Origin: Pomphorhynchus laevis
Taxonomy: Eukaryota > Acanthocephala > Palaeacanthocephala > Echinorhynchida > Pomphorhynchidae
Length of the DNA stretch: 64,000 bases
Direction: 5' to 3'
Assembly (NCBI GenBank): GCA_012934845.2
Contig: WNNJ02002153.1
Span: 62,001-126,000 of the forward strand
In this document: positions 46,431 to 59,095 of the stretch, piece after piece
How positions within the stretch are numbered: the stretch's first letter is position 1
Layout: the number at the start of each line of letters is the position of its first letter
Notes under the pieces: generated by a model
Seen by the model: the letters and a program-made list of their open reading frames with translations, nothing else
Databases searched by the model: none
Told to the model about the DNA's origin: nothing
Program-made: the position numbers and the translations under genes

Positions 46431-47470
46431 ATGTCATCTTCTTATAATGACGGGTCAGGGGATCACATCATTCAAGCCTACACCAGTGTGCCGCCTTCCG
46501 TCTGAATCATTAAGGGTCTCACACACCTGAGGGCCCAGTCGAGCCGTACTATGGTAGGTAATCTTGAGGCGAGGAGCTTAAGAAATCAAGTTATTTGCTC
46601 TGGGGAACATCCTCTAGAAAAGAAGACTAATCCTGAGATAGTCAAGGTACCCCAGAGACGCACATGAGCTTTCACACTTATTGCCAGGTACACCAGAAGC
46701 GCACCTGAGCACGTTTAAAGGCCTATCTCGCTCTCTTCAGTACACTTTGAATTTAATCAAGTCTGGCCCGGTCGACCATTTAACCGTAATGGCACATCCC
46801 AGGTATTTTACTGGATGTGTAAAGGTATGAAATGGTTGATTGTTCAATATAGAAGAAAGCTGAGATTGCCAGTATCTTTAATTTTTTCTGTGTCACAGTG
46901 GCGTTATTAAAAACAACCACCTGTGGTTTGTATGAGTTGAGAATAAGATTGGACGTGGTTAACTGGTATTTTAATCTTAAAAAAGCGGCTGATGTCCGAG
47001 ACTACATATATGCTCCTACGCCCAAAGAACAGGGATGTGGTATCATCAGCGTATATCACTATATGTTGATCTCGTATAAATGTCTCAAAAAGTACGATAT
47101 AAGCAGCAATATATAGGATGGGAGAAAGTAAGGACCCTTGAGGCACACCTGTAATAGGGTATAACTGACGAACGTCACGGTCGTTTTTATAAAAGAATCG
47201 CTTAATGCAATTCTCGCAGGCAACCCGAGGGCCCTAAGAGAACAGATAGCAACGGGAATTGAAATGCGGTCAAATGCAGCGAAAAAATATGGAAAACAGC
47301 AACAACGAGGTGATGACTATTATCCTGATAGAACCGGTGCACCTCACCTACTGCCAAATGAACCGAACGACTTTTGACAAACCCATGGAAACTTGGTGGG
47401 ATTAAGTTACGCCCACTTAGATGATCGCGGATTCTACGCGCAAGCGCTTATTCGTAGATGGAGATGAGGG
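46430..47470 (-). mobile_element. Jockey/I-like LINE, decayed RT
   Basis: Reading from 47470 down: ARRIRDHLSGRNLIPP, FHGFVKSRSVHLAVGEVHRF, FAAFDRISIPVAICSLRAL, then QGSLLSPILYIA and the palm box HIVIYADDTTSLF near 47060. The sequence differs from both the L2-like and CR1-like families here, so it is a third LINE type. It has many stops and no endonuclease, and it looks old. Confidence 0.6.
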
Positions 47471-48600
47471 AGTTTTATATAGAAATAGGACGCATATCTT
47501 TATAGGATCTTTATACGCAAATCTTAATGACGCAGATCTTAAATAGGATACAGATTTTTCTTTGCTAAAAATATTCTGCGGCTAATATTAATGCCGGTCA
47601 CATCGGAATGTGAGGCTAACAGTATAGTGATGGCGATTTGTCGTTTCTGATCAACTCTCAAAAGCTGATAGACTCGAGAAAGAGTGGGGCATGGGATCTG
47701 GAGGTGCCCGGAAGTGGACCCCAGACGTTCAAGATATCGGTAACTGATAAATTCCTACTCCTGAAGTCACTTCAAGGCGGGATTTGTTGAGGATATTGAG
47801 TGACTCCATAATTGTGTAGGGTTAGTGACTCCTACAAAACTTTGTCAAGGCCTATGCTGCCAATCCAATTAGTTGCTCTCTCCTTCCTGCAGACAAACTT
47901 CTCTTTCTTGAATATATTCCAAAAGGGAGACTGATATAGATTAAGACGAGCAATGCTCGCCCTATCTCTAGTCGGCTAGAACCTATATCTAAAGCTCCAG
48001 TATTCTTTCACGAGGGCCTGCCTGAAGGAAACAAAGAGATTAAAAAGGTTTAGCATTTTAGCTAAGACCTTGACTGTTGTTAGAGTGGACACTATAATTA
48101 AGGAAATGCGAAAGCGGATCACGACTACAAATTCGCTATTCGTGGATTCACAAGCACTTTTAAAACACTGTTAAATAACATTTTAGAATATACATTTGTT
48201 GGTTCGTTAGTGATGACCACAAAAGAGCTTTTTGTGAAAATACCTATTTTGAAAGTTTAAATTTGAATTAAGTTTTGAACCATTTAATAAATTATATTCC
48301 TCGTACAATTCCGAACGCTATTTTCAAGAGTGTTACAAAATCATTAAGCAACACGGTATATTTGATTCGATTGTATCCATACACAAATTGGTATCATAAA
48401 CCCGTATTTTTTATCGTATAGTTATCTCATCGCAAGGATTCATGTTTGTGTTCGCTGTGTACCTCGAAGTTGTATTTTTGAATATCTAAGATTAAATTAT
48501 TATTCATGACAGACGTTGCTAAGAAACTGTTTTGGGTAATCAGTAAGCTGTCTAAGGTAATCAGTAAATTGTCCGCGTCAAGATCATTTGAACTAGTAGG
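47471..48600. other. Mixed retroelement debris, unresolved
   Basis: GC content is above the local average. A plus-strand stretch near 47870-47945 (LLPADKLLFLEYIPKGRLI) recalls the end of L2-like ORF1 (VPADKPSFFKDISPVALIRL). The rest could not be assigned. Confidence 0.35.
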
Positions 48601-50860
48601 ATTCAAGATGTCCGTGGAAGTGCGAGTGTCGATTCTCCATCCATGCTAGGTACAGTTTCTTGAAGTGTTTCATCGAAAAAGCAGCGACGACTTCCTCAGG
48701 CAACAAATTTCACAAGTTGAGCTCGCAATATGACAGTCGAAAAGTGGCGGGTAATTGAGAATTGTGAATCTTATACAGTACTTTGAGTGACCGCGTAATG
48801 CAATACTTCTCAACCCAAGGATTTTAGTGGAGAAGTCATCAAGTTTGTTTACAATCTTCCAAAGGCAGGACAAGTCTAGAAAAACAAATCTGTCGCGAAT
48901 CGAGCTTATCACTAGCGCACGCAGCCGCATGCGGTAGGACGTTCCAGCACTAAAGCATATCCTTGAACATATCTTCAGTACTGACTCATAGTCGAGCAAT
49001 TCTCGCTTAGTGTTAGGAAACATGCAAGGGCGGACTAGTGAAGTATTGGAGGTGACAGTCTGAGAAATGTATTTTTGATGTAGTACAATGCCTTAGTTGC
49101 TTATATCCTTGCGCGCTCACTATTCAATAATGTCTTAAGAGAGCGATGAATTATTACACATAAGTCCTTATGATGTTTAACTTTATTTAACGTACTATCA
49201 ATGCCATACCTTATGATGTTCAACTTTATTTAACGTACTATCAATGCGATACTGGAACAAAGAGGTAGTATTCCCTACTATCATCAAAACACATTTATAA
49301 ACGCTTAATAGGAGTCCAGTGACTTCACACCATTCAGTAAGGCAACCCAGTTCGTCTTGTAGTGACTGATAATTGGTAGCAGTACGAACAGCGGTCCAAA
49401 TTTTTAAATCATCAGCAAATGCTAAAACAGGGTTCTTATTAAGAAATATTGCAAAAAGAAGTGGGCCAATAACAGATCCTTGAGGTACATCGGAAAGCAC
49501 CCTAGAGCTTATTGAAAGCGCACCACCTACTCTTACATAGAATCACCGCAAAGATAAAAAATTCTTAATCCACTGGATGGTCTAAAAATTGAAACCATAA
49601 TAAGCAAGCAATGAAAAGATACCGTCATGATGGACACAGTCAAAGGACTTAGAAAAGTCCAATAATACAGCGTCGATAACATAGTCGGAACACAAGGTGT
49701 CCGGCCATCTTTCACGAGCTTTTATTAAATTTGTTAAGCAAGAATGGCTCGGCAAAGTCTGACAAACTAACAGGTTGATGCTTCTTGGGTGTCGGAACTA
49801 CAAAGGCACGCTTCCAAATGTCAGGAATCCAGGAATGTTTGAGGCTGTGCCGAAAAACAGAAGTTAGATGCTGACAGAGATAAAAAGCTAAAGCACGATT
49901 CAGAAAAGGTGTAATGCCATCAGAGCCTGGAGAGCCAAATTGCCTCAACGCCAATAATTCACTGTAAATATCACCTACTTAAATCCCTATCGCGCAGTCG
50001 CGAATAATAACAAAAACCTCCTGCCAGACGAAGTGACTAAAGTCTATCGTACAGTTACATGGAACTACAAAGATCTTTGCTAGATGATAAGCAATATCAG
50101 GTTCCCCTGTCAGAACTCACTCCGACGAATTAATTGAGTTAATCCCTGACTGAACACTTCGGGATCTACGAACGTAGGACCAGAATCTCTTCTGATTATG
50201 AGAAATACACATCGCGATGCTATTCTCGAATTGTTGAATTTTTTAAATTTTAGCCTATTACAAAGATTTCGAAGCAGCTTACTCAATACGAAACGACGGA
50301 TATGCTCTAGACCTACGCCATAATCTGTTTTGAACTTTCAGGGCTGAACGGACCTGATAGTCGAACCAAGGAGGGCGCAATATACCCGATTTAGGTCGCT
50401 GCAATAGAGCGAAAAAATTGGACGTTCGCAATAAGCTAGCCGACGAGTGCTCAAAAATTTCTAGAACAGAAGAGTTATACGTGTTGATTTCGGTAGAAAA
50501 TGCTATTTGAAGTTTCTTAATGTCAACTTTAGCCCAATTTATTTTCATGCTGTTAGTGAAGAGTGAAGGCAGATCGTCGTGGCAAGGTACAGATTATGAC
50601 AGGTTATGACAGATAACAATTATACTGATTACTGTTGCCTACTGGTGGATGATAGCAGATGTCGGAAATATTACCAATAATTCTTGTAAAAGCTAAGTCA
50701 AGAATACACGGAAGCCGATTTACGTAAGATTACAAACATGTTGGATCAGCAACAAGTCGAAGAGAAGGAAACTACTGAGTTCCTTTTCAAGTCGAAGGCA
50801 TGACAGCAAACTCTGACCTTCCCAATCAATTTTGAAGTCGGTTTTAATCATAATTAAAAC
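48600..50860 (-). mobile_element. CR1-like LINE, EN C-terminus through RT, decayed
   Basis: From 50860 down there are endonuclease remnants (LTSLAFTRIIGNISDICYHP-like) and the linker frame (MKINWAKVDIKKLQIAFSTE ... GILRPPWFDYQVRSALK). Then come the RT entry (FGSPGSDGITPFLNRALAF), the palm (PVLAFADDLKIWTAV) and the C-terminal domain to about 48670 (FPNTKRELLDYESVLKICSR). It is split over at least five frames. It runs next to the spacer before the relic at 51.09 kb. Confidence 0.8.
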
Positions 50861-51089
50861 CGATAAGAAAAATCACAGTTTTATTAATTGTAAATTTACA
50901 ATATTTGAAATAGTATTGAGACGTTGACTGTTTCGCTAATTTAAATAAGCGATTATTATTGAAAATGTATCAACAAGGCAATATGCTAAGCCACTGGTGA
51001 GTAAGGGCTATGCGCCCAATAAATTACAGTTTTATGATGATCTTGCAACACCCAACGGTTTGCAATCATATTAAACATCTTAATCTTGT

Positions 51090-51305
51090 CAGTGTGGTAA
51101 ATCGTTTAACTTACCACATGCTCAGTTCTGTTAGGCAATTGACATGCCGTCAATTCGTCATAATATCATTCGCAACTTGTTAGCTGATGAGTTGTCTACT
51201 GTCGTCAATTGTGTAGGTATGGAGCCTTCACTTCAAGCTGTACCGAATTTTGTGACATTTGAAGCATCTACTACCGCGATATACGCCAACGCATGCTCAG
51301 ACATC
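51090..51305 (+). mobile_element. Relic of a retroelement-associated protein (CGKSFNLPHA / RHN type)
   Basis: The plus strand reads CGKSFNLPHAQFC then, after a stop, MPSIRHNIIRNLLADELSTV and VGMEPSLQAV. The CG..F...HA....C plus IRHNE-IR...L...V...EP.LQP pattern recalls a widespread metazoan RT-associated protein region with a cysteine/histidine motif and a downstream nuclease-like part. It is truncated where the L2-like copy begins. Possibly related in type to the relic at 17.3-18.1 kb. Confidence 0.45.
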
Positions 51306-53146
51306 TAATGTATTTTTCTTTTTCATTTTCATTTTTGTTTGTGGACTTGTAAGCGTACAGCTCGTACGCATTTGCCACATTAAATAAATTTGTATTATTA
51401 ATGTAATGGATTGGAAGGTGCTACTATGGAGCGGTCTTTCTTTCACACTATAATTTTTAATCATCTTAATCCGTCTTACTAATTCGATCATGTTACTTCT
51501 AAATTTATATTTCACAAGCAACGAAAAAGAGCAAAATGGGTTGCGCGTCTGGAAAGAGCTATATTTATGCCGATTATGTTGCAAGCGAACGGTAGCATTG
51601 GGCCCTTTGCATCGAAAGCATTGAAAGCGAGTATCGTCTAAGAAAAGAAGGTTGATGAACGATGGGGAGCCGACAGCGATGAGACGAAAAGTAACGAGAA
51701 GAAGGCGGAGTTTGATGCGGATGTGGATGATGGGCCAGGCGAGTTGGGCAAAATATGTGGATGTGTGGTCGAAACGACGGAGACGAAAGAGCACTCGAAC
51801 GGCGGTGTTGATTATTCGTTGTAGGGGTAGGATGATGGATTGTGGAGAATTGGCGAAAAGGCTAAGGCAGTAATCGATTTTAGGGAAAAAAAACGATGAA
51901 AGAAGAGACATACAAAAACGGAAGTCGATAAGGGGGCGGATACGGCGGATGTCAAGGATAATTCAGTTAGATGAGCTGACCTTGTCACGGACGAAGGGTG
52001 TAAGGGAAAGGTGATCATCGATGAGGCAAAATATACAGTGGGAGGAGATATGTTTGGTCTACGGGGGAGGATCCACATTATTTTGGACTTGTCGGGGTTT
52101 AGAACGAGATTTAGATTGAAGAGACGTTTGTAGATAGAAGAAAGACAGTTCGAGGCAGAAATGCCGATATCGTGTATGCGATGTGCGGGTGCATGAGCAT
52201 AGATTAGAATGTCATCGGCGTATTGCATGACCTTAAAGGAGTAAGGTTTGATAAACGGAGAGAGATCGCCAAGCAGAAGAGAGAAAAGCAGAGGACCTAG
52301 GACTGAACCTTGTGGGACCCCGCAAAAAATAGGGATGGGAGGGGAGGATGATGAATTATAACAGACGCGAAAGGAACGGTCGGATAGATATGCGGCGAAC
52401 CATGTTACGGAGGAGGAAGAAAATCCGTAATCATAACGAATACGAGAAAGGAGGACGGAGTGGTCGACAATGTCTAATGCGGAGGAGAGGTCGATTGAGA
52501 TGAGAACACTATATAGAGCCTTGTCTCGAGAAATGAGTAAGTCGTTGTACACTTTTATGCATGGGATTTCTGTCGAGTGATTAGAGCGGAAATCGGATTG
52601 GAAAGGAGGGTACAGATTGGATGAGGAGAGATAAGCGTTGATTTGTATTAAGATGAGGCATCTAAGAGCTTAGAAAGAGTAGGGAGTAGTAAAATGGGGC
52701 GATAGCTAGAAGGAAAGGAGCGGTCGAGCGATTGTTTCTTAAGGAGGGGACGAACGATTGCGGATTTCTAGTGTGAAGGGAAGATACGACTGCGGATGGA
52801 CGAGTTAAACAAGGTTGTGAGAAATGGGGATATCGATGAACATATAGATTTTAATATGTGAGTAGGCAGGGATTGACAGATGAGGTTTTGTTGGGCAAGG
52901 ACATGTGGACAGATGATACTTCTGTAGGTGAGACAGGGAGAAGATGAAAGAGTTCCGGAAGGATGAGAGTAGACTGGGCATAGTGGGATAGGATGAAGAC
53001 CGGGGTGGGAGAGAGCAGCGTGGATACTTTAGTCTGGAGAAATGACGAATAATTATTGGCATTGATGTTGCACGGCGAATAGGAGCGAGCAAGGATTGAG
53101 TTAAAAGTATGCCAGAGAGTCTTAGAGTTGAATGAAGTGATGATTA
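51295..53146 (-). mobile_element. L2-like LINE, RT and 3' end, 5'-truncated
   Basis: A minus-strand copy closely similar to 56205-58058. It starts within the EN-RT linker (IITSFNSKTLWHTFNSI) and continues through VLISIDLSSALDIVDHSVL, GVPQGSVLGPLLFSLLLGDL and MQYADDILIYAHA. It ends with the shared 3' tail (gcgtac..gtacgcatttgccacatt) at about 51340. The central frame at 52552-51812 is open for 246 codons. An internal piece near 51980-52010 is missing compared with the plus copy. The 5' end joins CR1-like RT at 53146. Confidence 0.88.
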
Positions 53147-53790
53147 TTGAGCTGGAGACCATTGGAAACCGACCGTGAATACACAGTATCAATATCAGCT
53201 TGGACTAATTGAGTATCTTTATTTGACTCAACTGGACGCCAAATCTTTAGGTCATCAGCGTAAAGCAAGCATCGAGATTTTACATGTGGAAGCAGATCAT
53301 TGATGTATATGCTGAATTGTGTGGGCCCTATTACAGACCTTTGAGGGACGCCACAAGTCAAAGGAAAACAATTAGACAAAGTGGAATTTACCTTAACATA
53401 ACAGTATCTGTTAGAAAAATACTCCTTGATCCACCATATACTATACCTGTCCAATCCAATATTGATAAGTTTTTTGATCGAATGAGCGTGTATTATAGTG
53501 TCAAAAGCCTTTGAAAAATCAAAGAAAATGACATCGGCAGGAGTACCTAAATCCAGACAGCGCGTCCAATGGTCGTAAGATATCATTAAATTAGTAGTTG
53601 TGGAATTACCGTTATGAAAGCCGTGTTGAGTATTGGAAAGTATATTCTCAACTTCAAGGTGTGCAATTAAGTGCTTACGGAGCAGCCGTTCAAATATTTG
53701 ACAACACACACATAAGGCTTACAGGCTTATAGCTTTAGGATCTGTGCGATCTTTCTTTTTGAATACTGGAGTAATTATCGAGCAATTATG
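53147..53790 (-). mobile_element. CR1-like LINE split by an L2 insertion, distal part
   Basis: It reads IITPVFKKKDRTDPKA at the high end, then CQIFERLLRKHLIAHLEVEN, TQHGFHNGNSTTTNL, DVIFFDFSKAFD, GVPQRSVIGPTQFSIYINDL and CLLYADDLKIWRPV. It ends at SNGLQL, where the 51.3-53.1 kb L2 copy starts. Its missing upstream half lies at 58059-59095 on the same strand, with the L2 element of 53.8-58.06 kb in between. Confidence 0.85.
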
Positions 53791-53900
53791 TAAAGCAAGC
53801 ATCGAGATTTTACATGTGGAAGCAGATCTTAAAAAATATCGAGCAATTATGTAAAGCAAGCATCGAGATTTTACATGTGGAAGCAGACCTTAAAAAAGTT
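53777..53900. repeat. 62-bp tandem duplication at the L2 5' junction
   Basis: tatcgagcaattat followed by gtaaagcaagcatcgagatt...gcaga..ttaaaaaa is present twice in a row. Its 37-bp core also occurs at 53262-53300, inside the CR1-like palm region (complement of the LLYADD codons). It therefore looks copied from the flanking RT sequence. Confidence 0.8.
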
Positions 53901-56900
53901 TGAGATATAAAGTAAATACAAAGTATACATCGACGACAAACATCGACGACAACCATCGACGACAACCATCGACGACAACCATCGACGACAACCATCGACG
54001 ACAACCATCGACGACAACCATCGACGACAACCATCGACGACAACCATCGACGACAACCATCGACGACAACAATTGACGGCAACCATCGTTTATGGGAGGA
54101 CGTAAGAAAATAACTAAGACCGACACCAACAATGGACAACTGCAAGTACAGTGCTCGATACACGACTGCAGCGTCTGGGCAACAATCACCTGCGACAAGA
54201 ATAAGGCTAAATAAGACTTCGTATGTGGTTTTTGTGCCAACAAACTAATATGCAACCTTTCCAATAAGCACATATCAACATCCAACACGTCAACTCAAAC
54301 TACCCCCGTCGTTTCTAATGTCCTTTCTCCACCCACCGACCCTGCCACCATATACACTTCCCATTCCATGTCATCTTCACTCCCCGACACCCCACGTCCC
54401 GTCCTTCCCGTCTCGTTTCTCAATAACTTGCATCCATCAATCAAAATCACCTCCACCAACCTCCACTATCCTTCCACTCATAACCTTTCCTCACATCGCT
54501 TGCCACTCTCTTTATTATCATTATCCTCTATGTCTCCCGTCGTCAAACAAAATCCCTCCAAATCATCAACTGAAAGCTCTTCTATCGTGATCTCACCTAC
54601 TCACGTCAGTCGTCCTCCTTTACGGAAGCGCTTTGCTTCTAGCGATCGTTGCGTCATTGTTACTAATATCACGCCTTCTAACTCCTTATCTCCACAAGCA
54701 CGTCTGGACCACGATGTTTACGCCTTCAGATCCATCCTCTCGTCTATTGTTCCTGCGGATAAACCATCCTTTTTCAAAGACATTTCTCCTGTCGCATTAA
54801 TCCGTCTAAACAAATCTTCTTAATCTAATCCTTCCCAGCCCCCTCTCCTAAAAATTGTTTTCAAGCATCGCTCTCACGCGTCTTCTGTCCTCTCTCAACG
54901 ATTCAAACTCATGTCATCTTCAACCACTCGAATTTTCCCCGATCGCGCCCCTTCTGAAATCGCTCAAATCTCTTCAGCCCGCATCGAAAAACGCCGTCGC
55001 GAGGAAAACGGCGAAACATCACTCTCCATCCGAAACATAGACGGAAATTTTCAAGTTGTCCACACCCGTCCAAAAATTCGATGGCGCTCCATCTCTCCTA
55101 TGTGTCTTCTTTACTAGACTCTTTCGCCACAGCACACGGTTTCCGCCTCGGTCTCCTCAACAATAGATCTATTCTAAATAAATCCGATTTTATCCTCAAC
55201 CTATTCACCAAGCAATCCATCGATCTCTTCTGCCTCACCGAATCCTGGCACTCAGATTCCGACGACCTTTCCATTCGCCGTCTGCTCTCTGCCGGTTGCT
55301 CCCTAGTCGAATCCGCCCGCCCCTCAGCTCATGCCCTTCTAAATCCTCTAATCATGGCGGCATCGTCGCATTCGCGCGTCACCCAGCGTCTCTTCGCAAA
55401 ATCAATCCCCCTTTCAGTCCTTGCTCTTTTGAATTGCTCACTTGTCGTTATTCTAACCCGATCACTCTAGATCTCGCCATTGTATACCGTCCTGGTTCAT
55501 CAGCTCCTACAGCCTTATTTTTTACCGAACTCGCTGACCTCCTTTCTCATTGTTCTTTGTCCTCAATCCCTTCACTCGTTCTAGGCGACTTCAATATCCG
55601 CCTAGACCGCCCCTCTTCCACAGATTCCATCCGCTTCATCAACATTCTATCCAACTACAATTACAAACTAATCTCCACTGCCCCCACACATATACTTGGT
55701 GGGGCACTCGACATCATCGCTGTCCCCGATCATTTTGCTGCCTACACCTCACTGTCCATCTCTGATCCTGGTCTATCCGATCACTTTCTTATCACCATTG
55801 ATCTCACTCACAACCACACCCCTCCTCACACACCTACAATCCTACGTCGCCCTTGGAGAAATCTTGACCTCTCCCTTCTCCGCTCTGCCTTACTCAAATC
55901 GTCTCTATCATTACCCACAATAACATATTCATCTCCTCACGATCTCGCCTTTCTTTTCGACTCTGAACTCACATCCACTCTCGATATTATCTTGCCCTTC
56001 AAGTCTCATCCACACCGTCGCTTGCACCGTGCCCCATGGTTTGACATCCAATGTCTACTCTCAAAGCGTCGACTCCGCCATGCTTTTCGAGTCTATCACC
56101 GCTCTCTCAGACGCGATTTCCGCTCGATCACTCCGTCTTTCCGTGATTCCTATCTTGCTCTTCGCCGGTCTTATCTCAACCTACTACGTACCAAATGCAA
56201 CTCCTTCTGGCAGCATAAAATCATCACTTCATTCAACTCTAAGACTCTCTGGCATACTTTTAACTCAATCCTGGCTCGTTCCTCTACGCCGTGCAACATC
56301 AATGCTAATGATTATTCGTCATTTCTCCAGACTAAAGTATCCACGCTGCTCTCTCACACCCCGGTCTCCATCCTATCCCACTCTGCCCCGCCTAGCCTCA
56401 TCCTTCCGGAACTCTTTCATCTTCTCCCTGTCTCACCTACAGAAGTATCATCTGTCCTCATGTCCTTGCCCAACAAAACCTCACCTGCCGATCCCCTGCC
56501 TACCCACATATTAAAATCTATATGCTCATCGATATCCCCATTTCTCACAACCTTGTTTAACTCGTCCATCCGCAGTCGTATCTTCCCTTCACACTGGAAA
56601 TCCGCAATCGTTCGTCCCCTCCTTAAGAAACAATCGCTCGACCCCTCCCTTCCTTCTAGCTATCGCCCCATTTCACTACTCCCTACTCTTTATAAGCTCT
56701 TAGAACGCCTCATCTTAATACAAATCAACGCTTATCTCTCCTCATCCTAATCTGTACCCTCCTTTCCAATCCGATTTCCGCTCTAATCACTCGACAGAAA
56801 TCCCATGCATAAAAATGTACAACGACTTACTCATTTCTCGAGACAAGGCTCTATATAGTGTTCTCACCTCAATCGATCTCTCCTCCGCATTCGACATTGT

Positions 56901-58058
56901 CGACCACTCCGTCCTCCTTTCTCGCCTTCGTTATGATTACGGATTTTCTTCCTCCTCCGTAGCATGGTTCGCCTCATATCTATCCGACCGTTCCTTTCGC
57001 GTCTGTTCTAATTCATCATCCTCCCCTCCCATCCCTATTTTTTTGCGGGGTCCACAAGGTTCAGTCCTAGGTCCCCTGCTTTTCTCTCTTCTGCTTGGCG
57101 ATCTATCTCCGTTTATCAAACCTTACTCCTTTAAGGTCATGCAATACGCCGATGACATTCTAATCTATGCTCATGCACCCGCACATCGCATACACGATAT
57201 CGGCATTTCTGCCTCCAACTGTCTTTCTTCTATCTACAAACGTCTCTCCAATCTCCATCTCGTTCTAAACCCCGAAAAGTCCAAAATAATGTGGATCCTT
57301 CCCTGTAAACCTAACATATCTCCTCCCATTGTATCTTTTGCCTCATCAATCATCCCTATAGTCCACAATCTCACTTTCTTAGGCTTCCATTTCGATGATC
57401 ACCTTTCCCTTAAACCCTTCGTCCGTGACAAGGTCCGCTCGTCTAACTTAATTCTCCGTGACATCCGCCGTATCCGCCCCCTTATCGACTTCCGTTCTTG
57501 TATGTCTCTTCTTTCATCGCTTCTTTTCCCTAAAATCGATTACTGCCTTAGCCTTTTCGCCAATTCTCCAAAATCCATCATCCTACCCCTACAACGAATA
57601 ATCAACACCGCCGTTCGAGTGCTCTTTCGTCTCCGTCGCTTCGACCACACATCCACATATTTTGCCCAACTCTCCTGGCCCATCATCCACATCCGCATCA
57701 AACTCCGCCTTCTTCTCGTTACTTTTCGTCTCATCGCTGTCGGCTCCCCATCGTTCATCAACCTTTCCTTTCTTAGACGATACTCGCCCCACCTCGCTAT
57801 CGCTTCGTTCCTGTCATACCCTCTTACTCCACGTTCCTAATTACTCCAACAACTACGGTCTCCGATCCTTCCTCGTCGCCGCCTCACTCGCCTGGAATCA
57901 ACTCCCTCTCGACGTCCGCCGCGCTCCCTCCTTTATCACATTCAAACACCTCCTCCGTTCACACCTTCTCGACACCTGATTCACAGTCTTGTTTTGTTGT
58001 GGTCATGTAAGCGTGCGCTGGCACGCATTTGCCACGTTAAAATAAATCGTTTTTTTTC
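53791..58058 (+). mobile_element. L2-like LINE, full length, decayed
   Basis: The 5' part is a 13-bp tandem array (53928-54087). ORF1 (about 54091-55117) has a PHD-like Cys patch (CSIHDCSVW ... FVCGFC), a Ser/Pro-rich middle and a basic tail (IEKRRREENGET). ORF2 starts at 55081, overlapping ORF1 by 37 nt. Its endonuclease includes NLFTKQSIDLFCLTESW, LVLGDFNIRLD and SDHFLITIDL. The RT includes SSYRPISLLPTLYKLLERL, LTSIDLSSAFDIVDHSVL, GPQGSVLGPLLFSLLLGDL and MQYADDILIYAHA. The tail is gcgtgcgctggcacgc and aaataaat plus T-rich end at 58058. Few frame changes and stops make it the youngest L2 copy here. It is inserted in a CR1-like RT. Confidence 0.92.
53928..54087 (+). repeat. 13-bp tandem array at the 5' end of the L2-like LINE
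   Basis: catcgacgacaac is repeated about 12 times with edge variants. It directly precedes ORF1 of the full-length copy and is absent from the other L2 copies in the window. It may be an expanded 5' UTR module or a local artefact of insertion. Confidence 0.9.
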
Positions 58059-59095
58059 AGTCATCATGTACCTGTCCCAGTGTGGCGGAGGTCAAGAATA
58101 TGTTGTGGATTGGAATGTAGATGATATCTGCAATATGACGTAGAAATATGGACGGTAAATTATCAGGACCAGAGCATGTCGACTTTTTTAAATACATTAG
58201 TTCATGGAGAATTGATATAGCACTTAGCGAACTAGGAAAATACCTAGACTCTATGATACAATTACTAGGCAGGTCATTTGGTGGTCTTGATGACACCTTT
58301 AAAGGTGTAGAAAATTCTCGTGCGAATTCTTTTGCTATTCCTCGCTCATTAGACAAGGACAGACCGTCACGATTTCTGATCGAGAAAGTTTTTTGAAAAC
58401 TGTTTTGACGTTTAGTAATGTAATTAAAGAATTCTCGTGAATTCGAACAATAATTATCAGTGATAGCCTTTTCGAAACTTGCCCTGCTACTATTATTAAT
58501 AATAACGTCGAAGCTTTTGCTTGAAGCTGCAGTAGCTGGATGCACATGCAATTTCTTTAGGCAGCACATTCTATACATTTAAGGACCGATGTGAAAGTCG
58601 CACCACGCTTGAGATTTTGCCATGTGGTAATTTATATAGTGATAGAGGATGGCCTCACCGAGCTGACGAACTAATTTTTACATGGTGAGAAGGAAATACT
58701 TGTGTAGAATGAACCATCTGCCACGTCGCAATGAATTCTAGGTAAATCAACCTTTGACGCACTGAAAGCAGCTGTAAGGAAGCTAAGCGGTCTACGTATG
58801 AATAAGCAGGTTGAAAGCACAATCTGAAGCCGCTTCGAAGCACTGACTCAAGTTTCGTGATTTATGCCTTAGTAGATGAAAATGATGCCTGGATACAATA
58901 TTCGATGTGTGGGCGAACCAACGCGCAATATAGTCACTTAAAACTTATTGGGAGTAGCCTTGTAAACGTATTTTTGATGCAATATATAGCTTTCATTGCC
59001 TTATCATGTATAACGTCAGTATTTGAGCGAGTTGTCAATGTTCTGTGCAAAATTACACCCAAATCCCTACATTCAGATACAACTTCGAGCGTATG
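58059..59095 (-). mobile_element. CR1-like LINE split by an L2 insertion, proximal part
   Basis: 58578-58059 encodes the EN-RT linker (NSREFFNYITKRQNSFQKTF, STCSGPDNLPSIFLRH, HNIFLTSATLGQVHDD). The conserved next words (CSIITPVFKKK) resume at 53785 on the far side of the L2 element. 58600-59095 belongs to another CR1-like copy: it holds C-terminal-domain words (MLRSGFRLCFQPAYSYVDRL) that should come after, not before, the linker. At least two copies are therefore juxtaposed here. Confidence 0.75.

Noticed and set aside
51652-51873. Arg-rich ORF on the plus strand (also its twin at 57540-57761, minus)
   Set aside because: Antisense shadow of the L2-like RT C-terminal region, appearing in both copies.
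53810-54288. Proteins with VVVDGCRRWLSSM repeats
   Set aside because: These are translations of the 13-bp tandem array in several frames, not genes.
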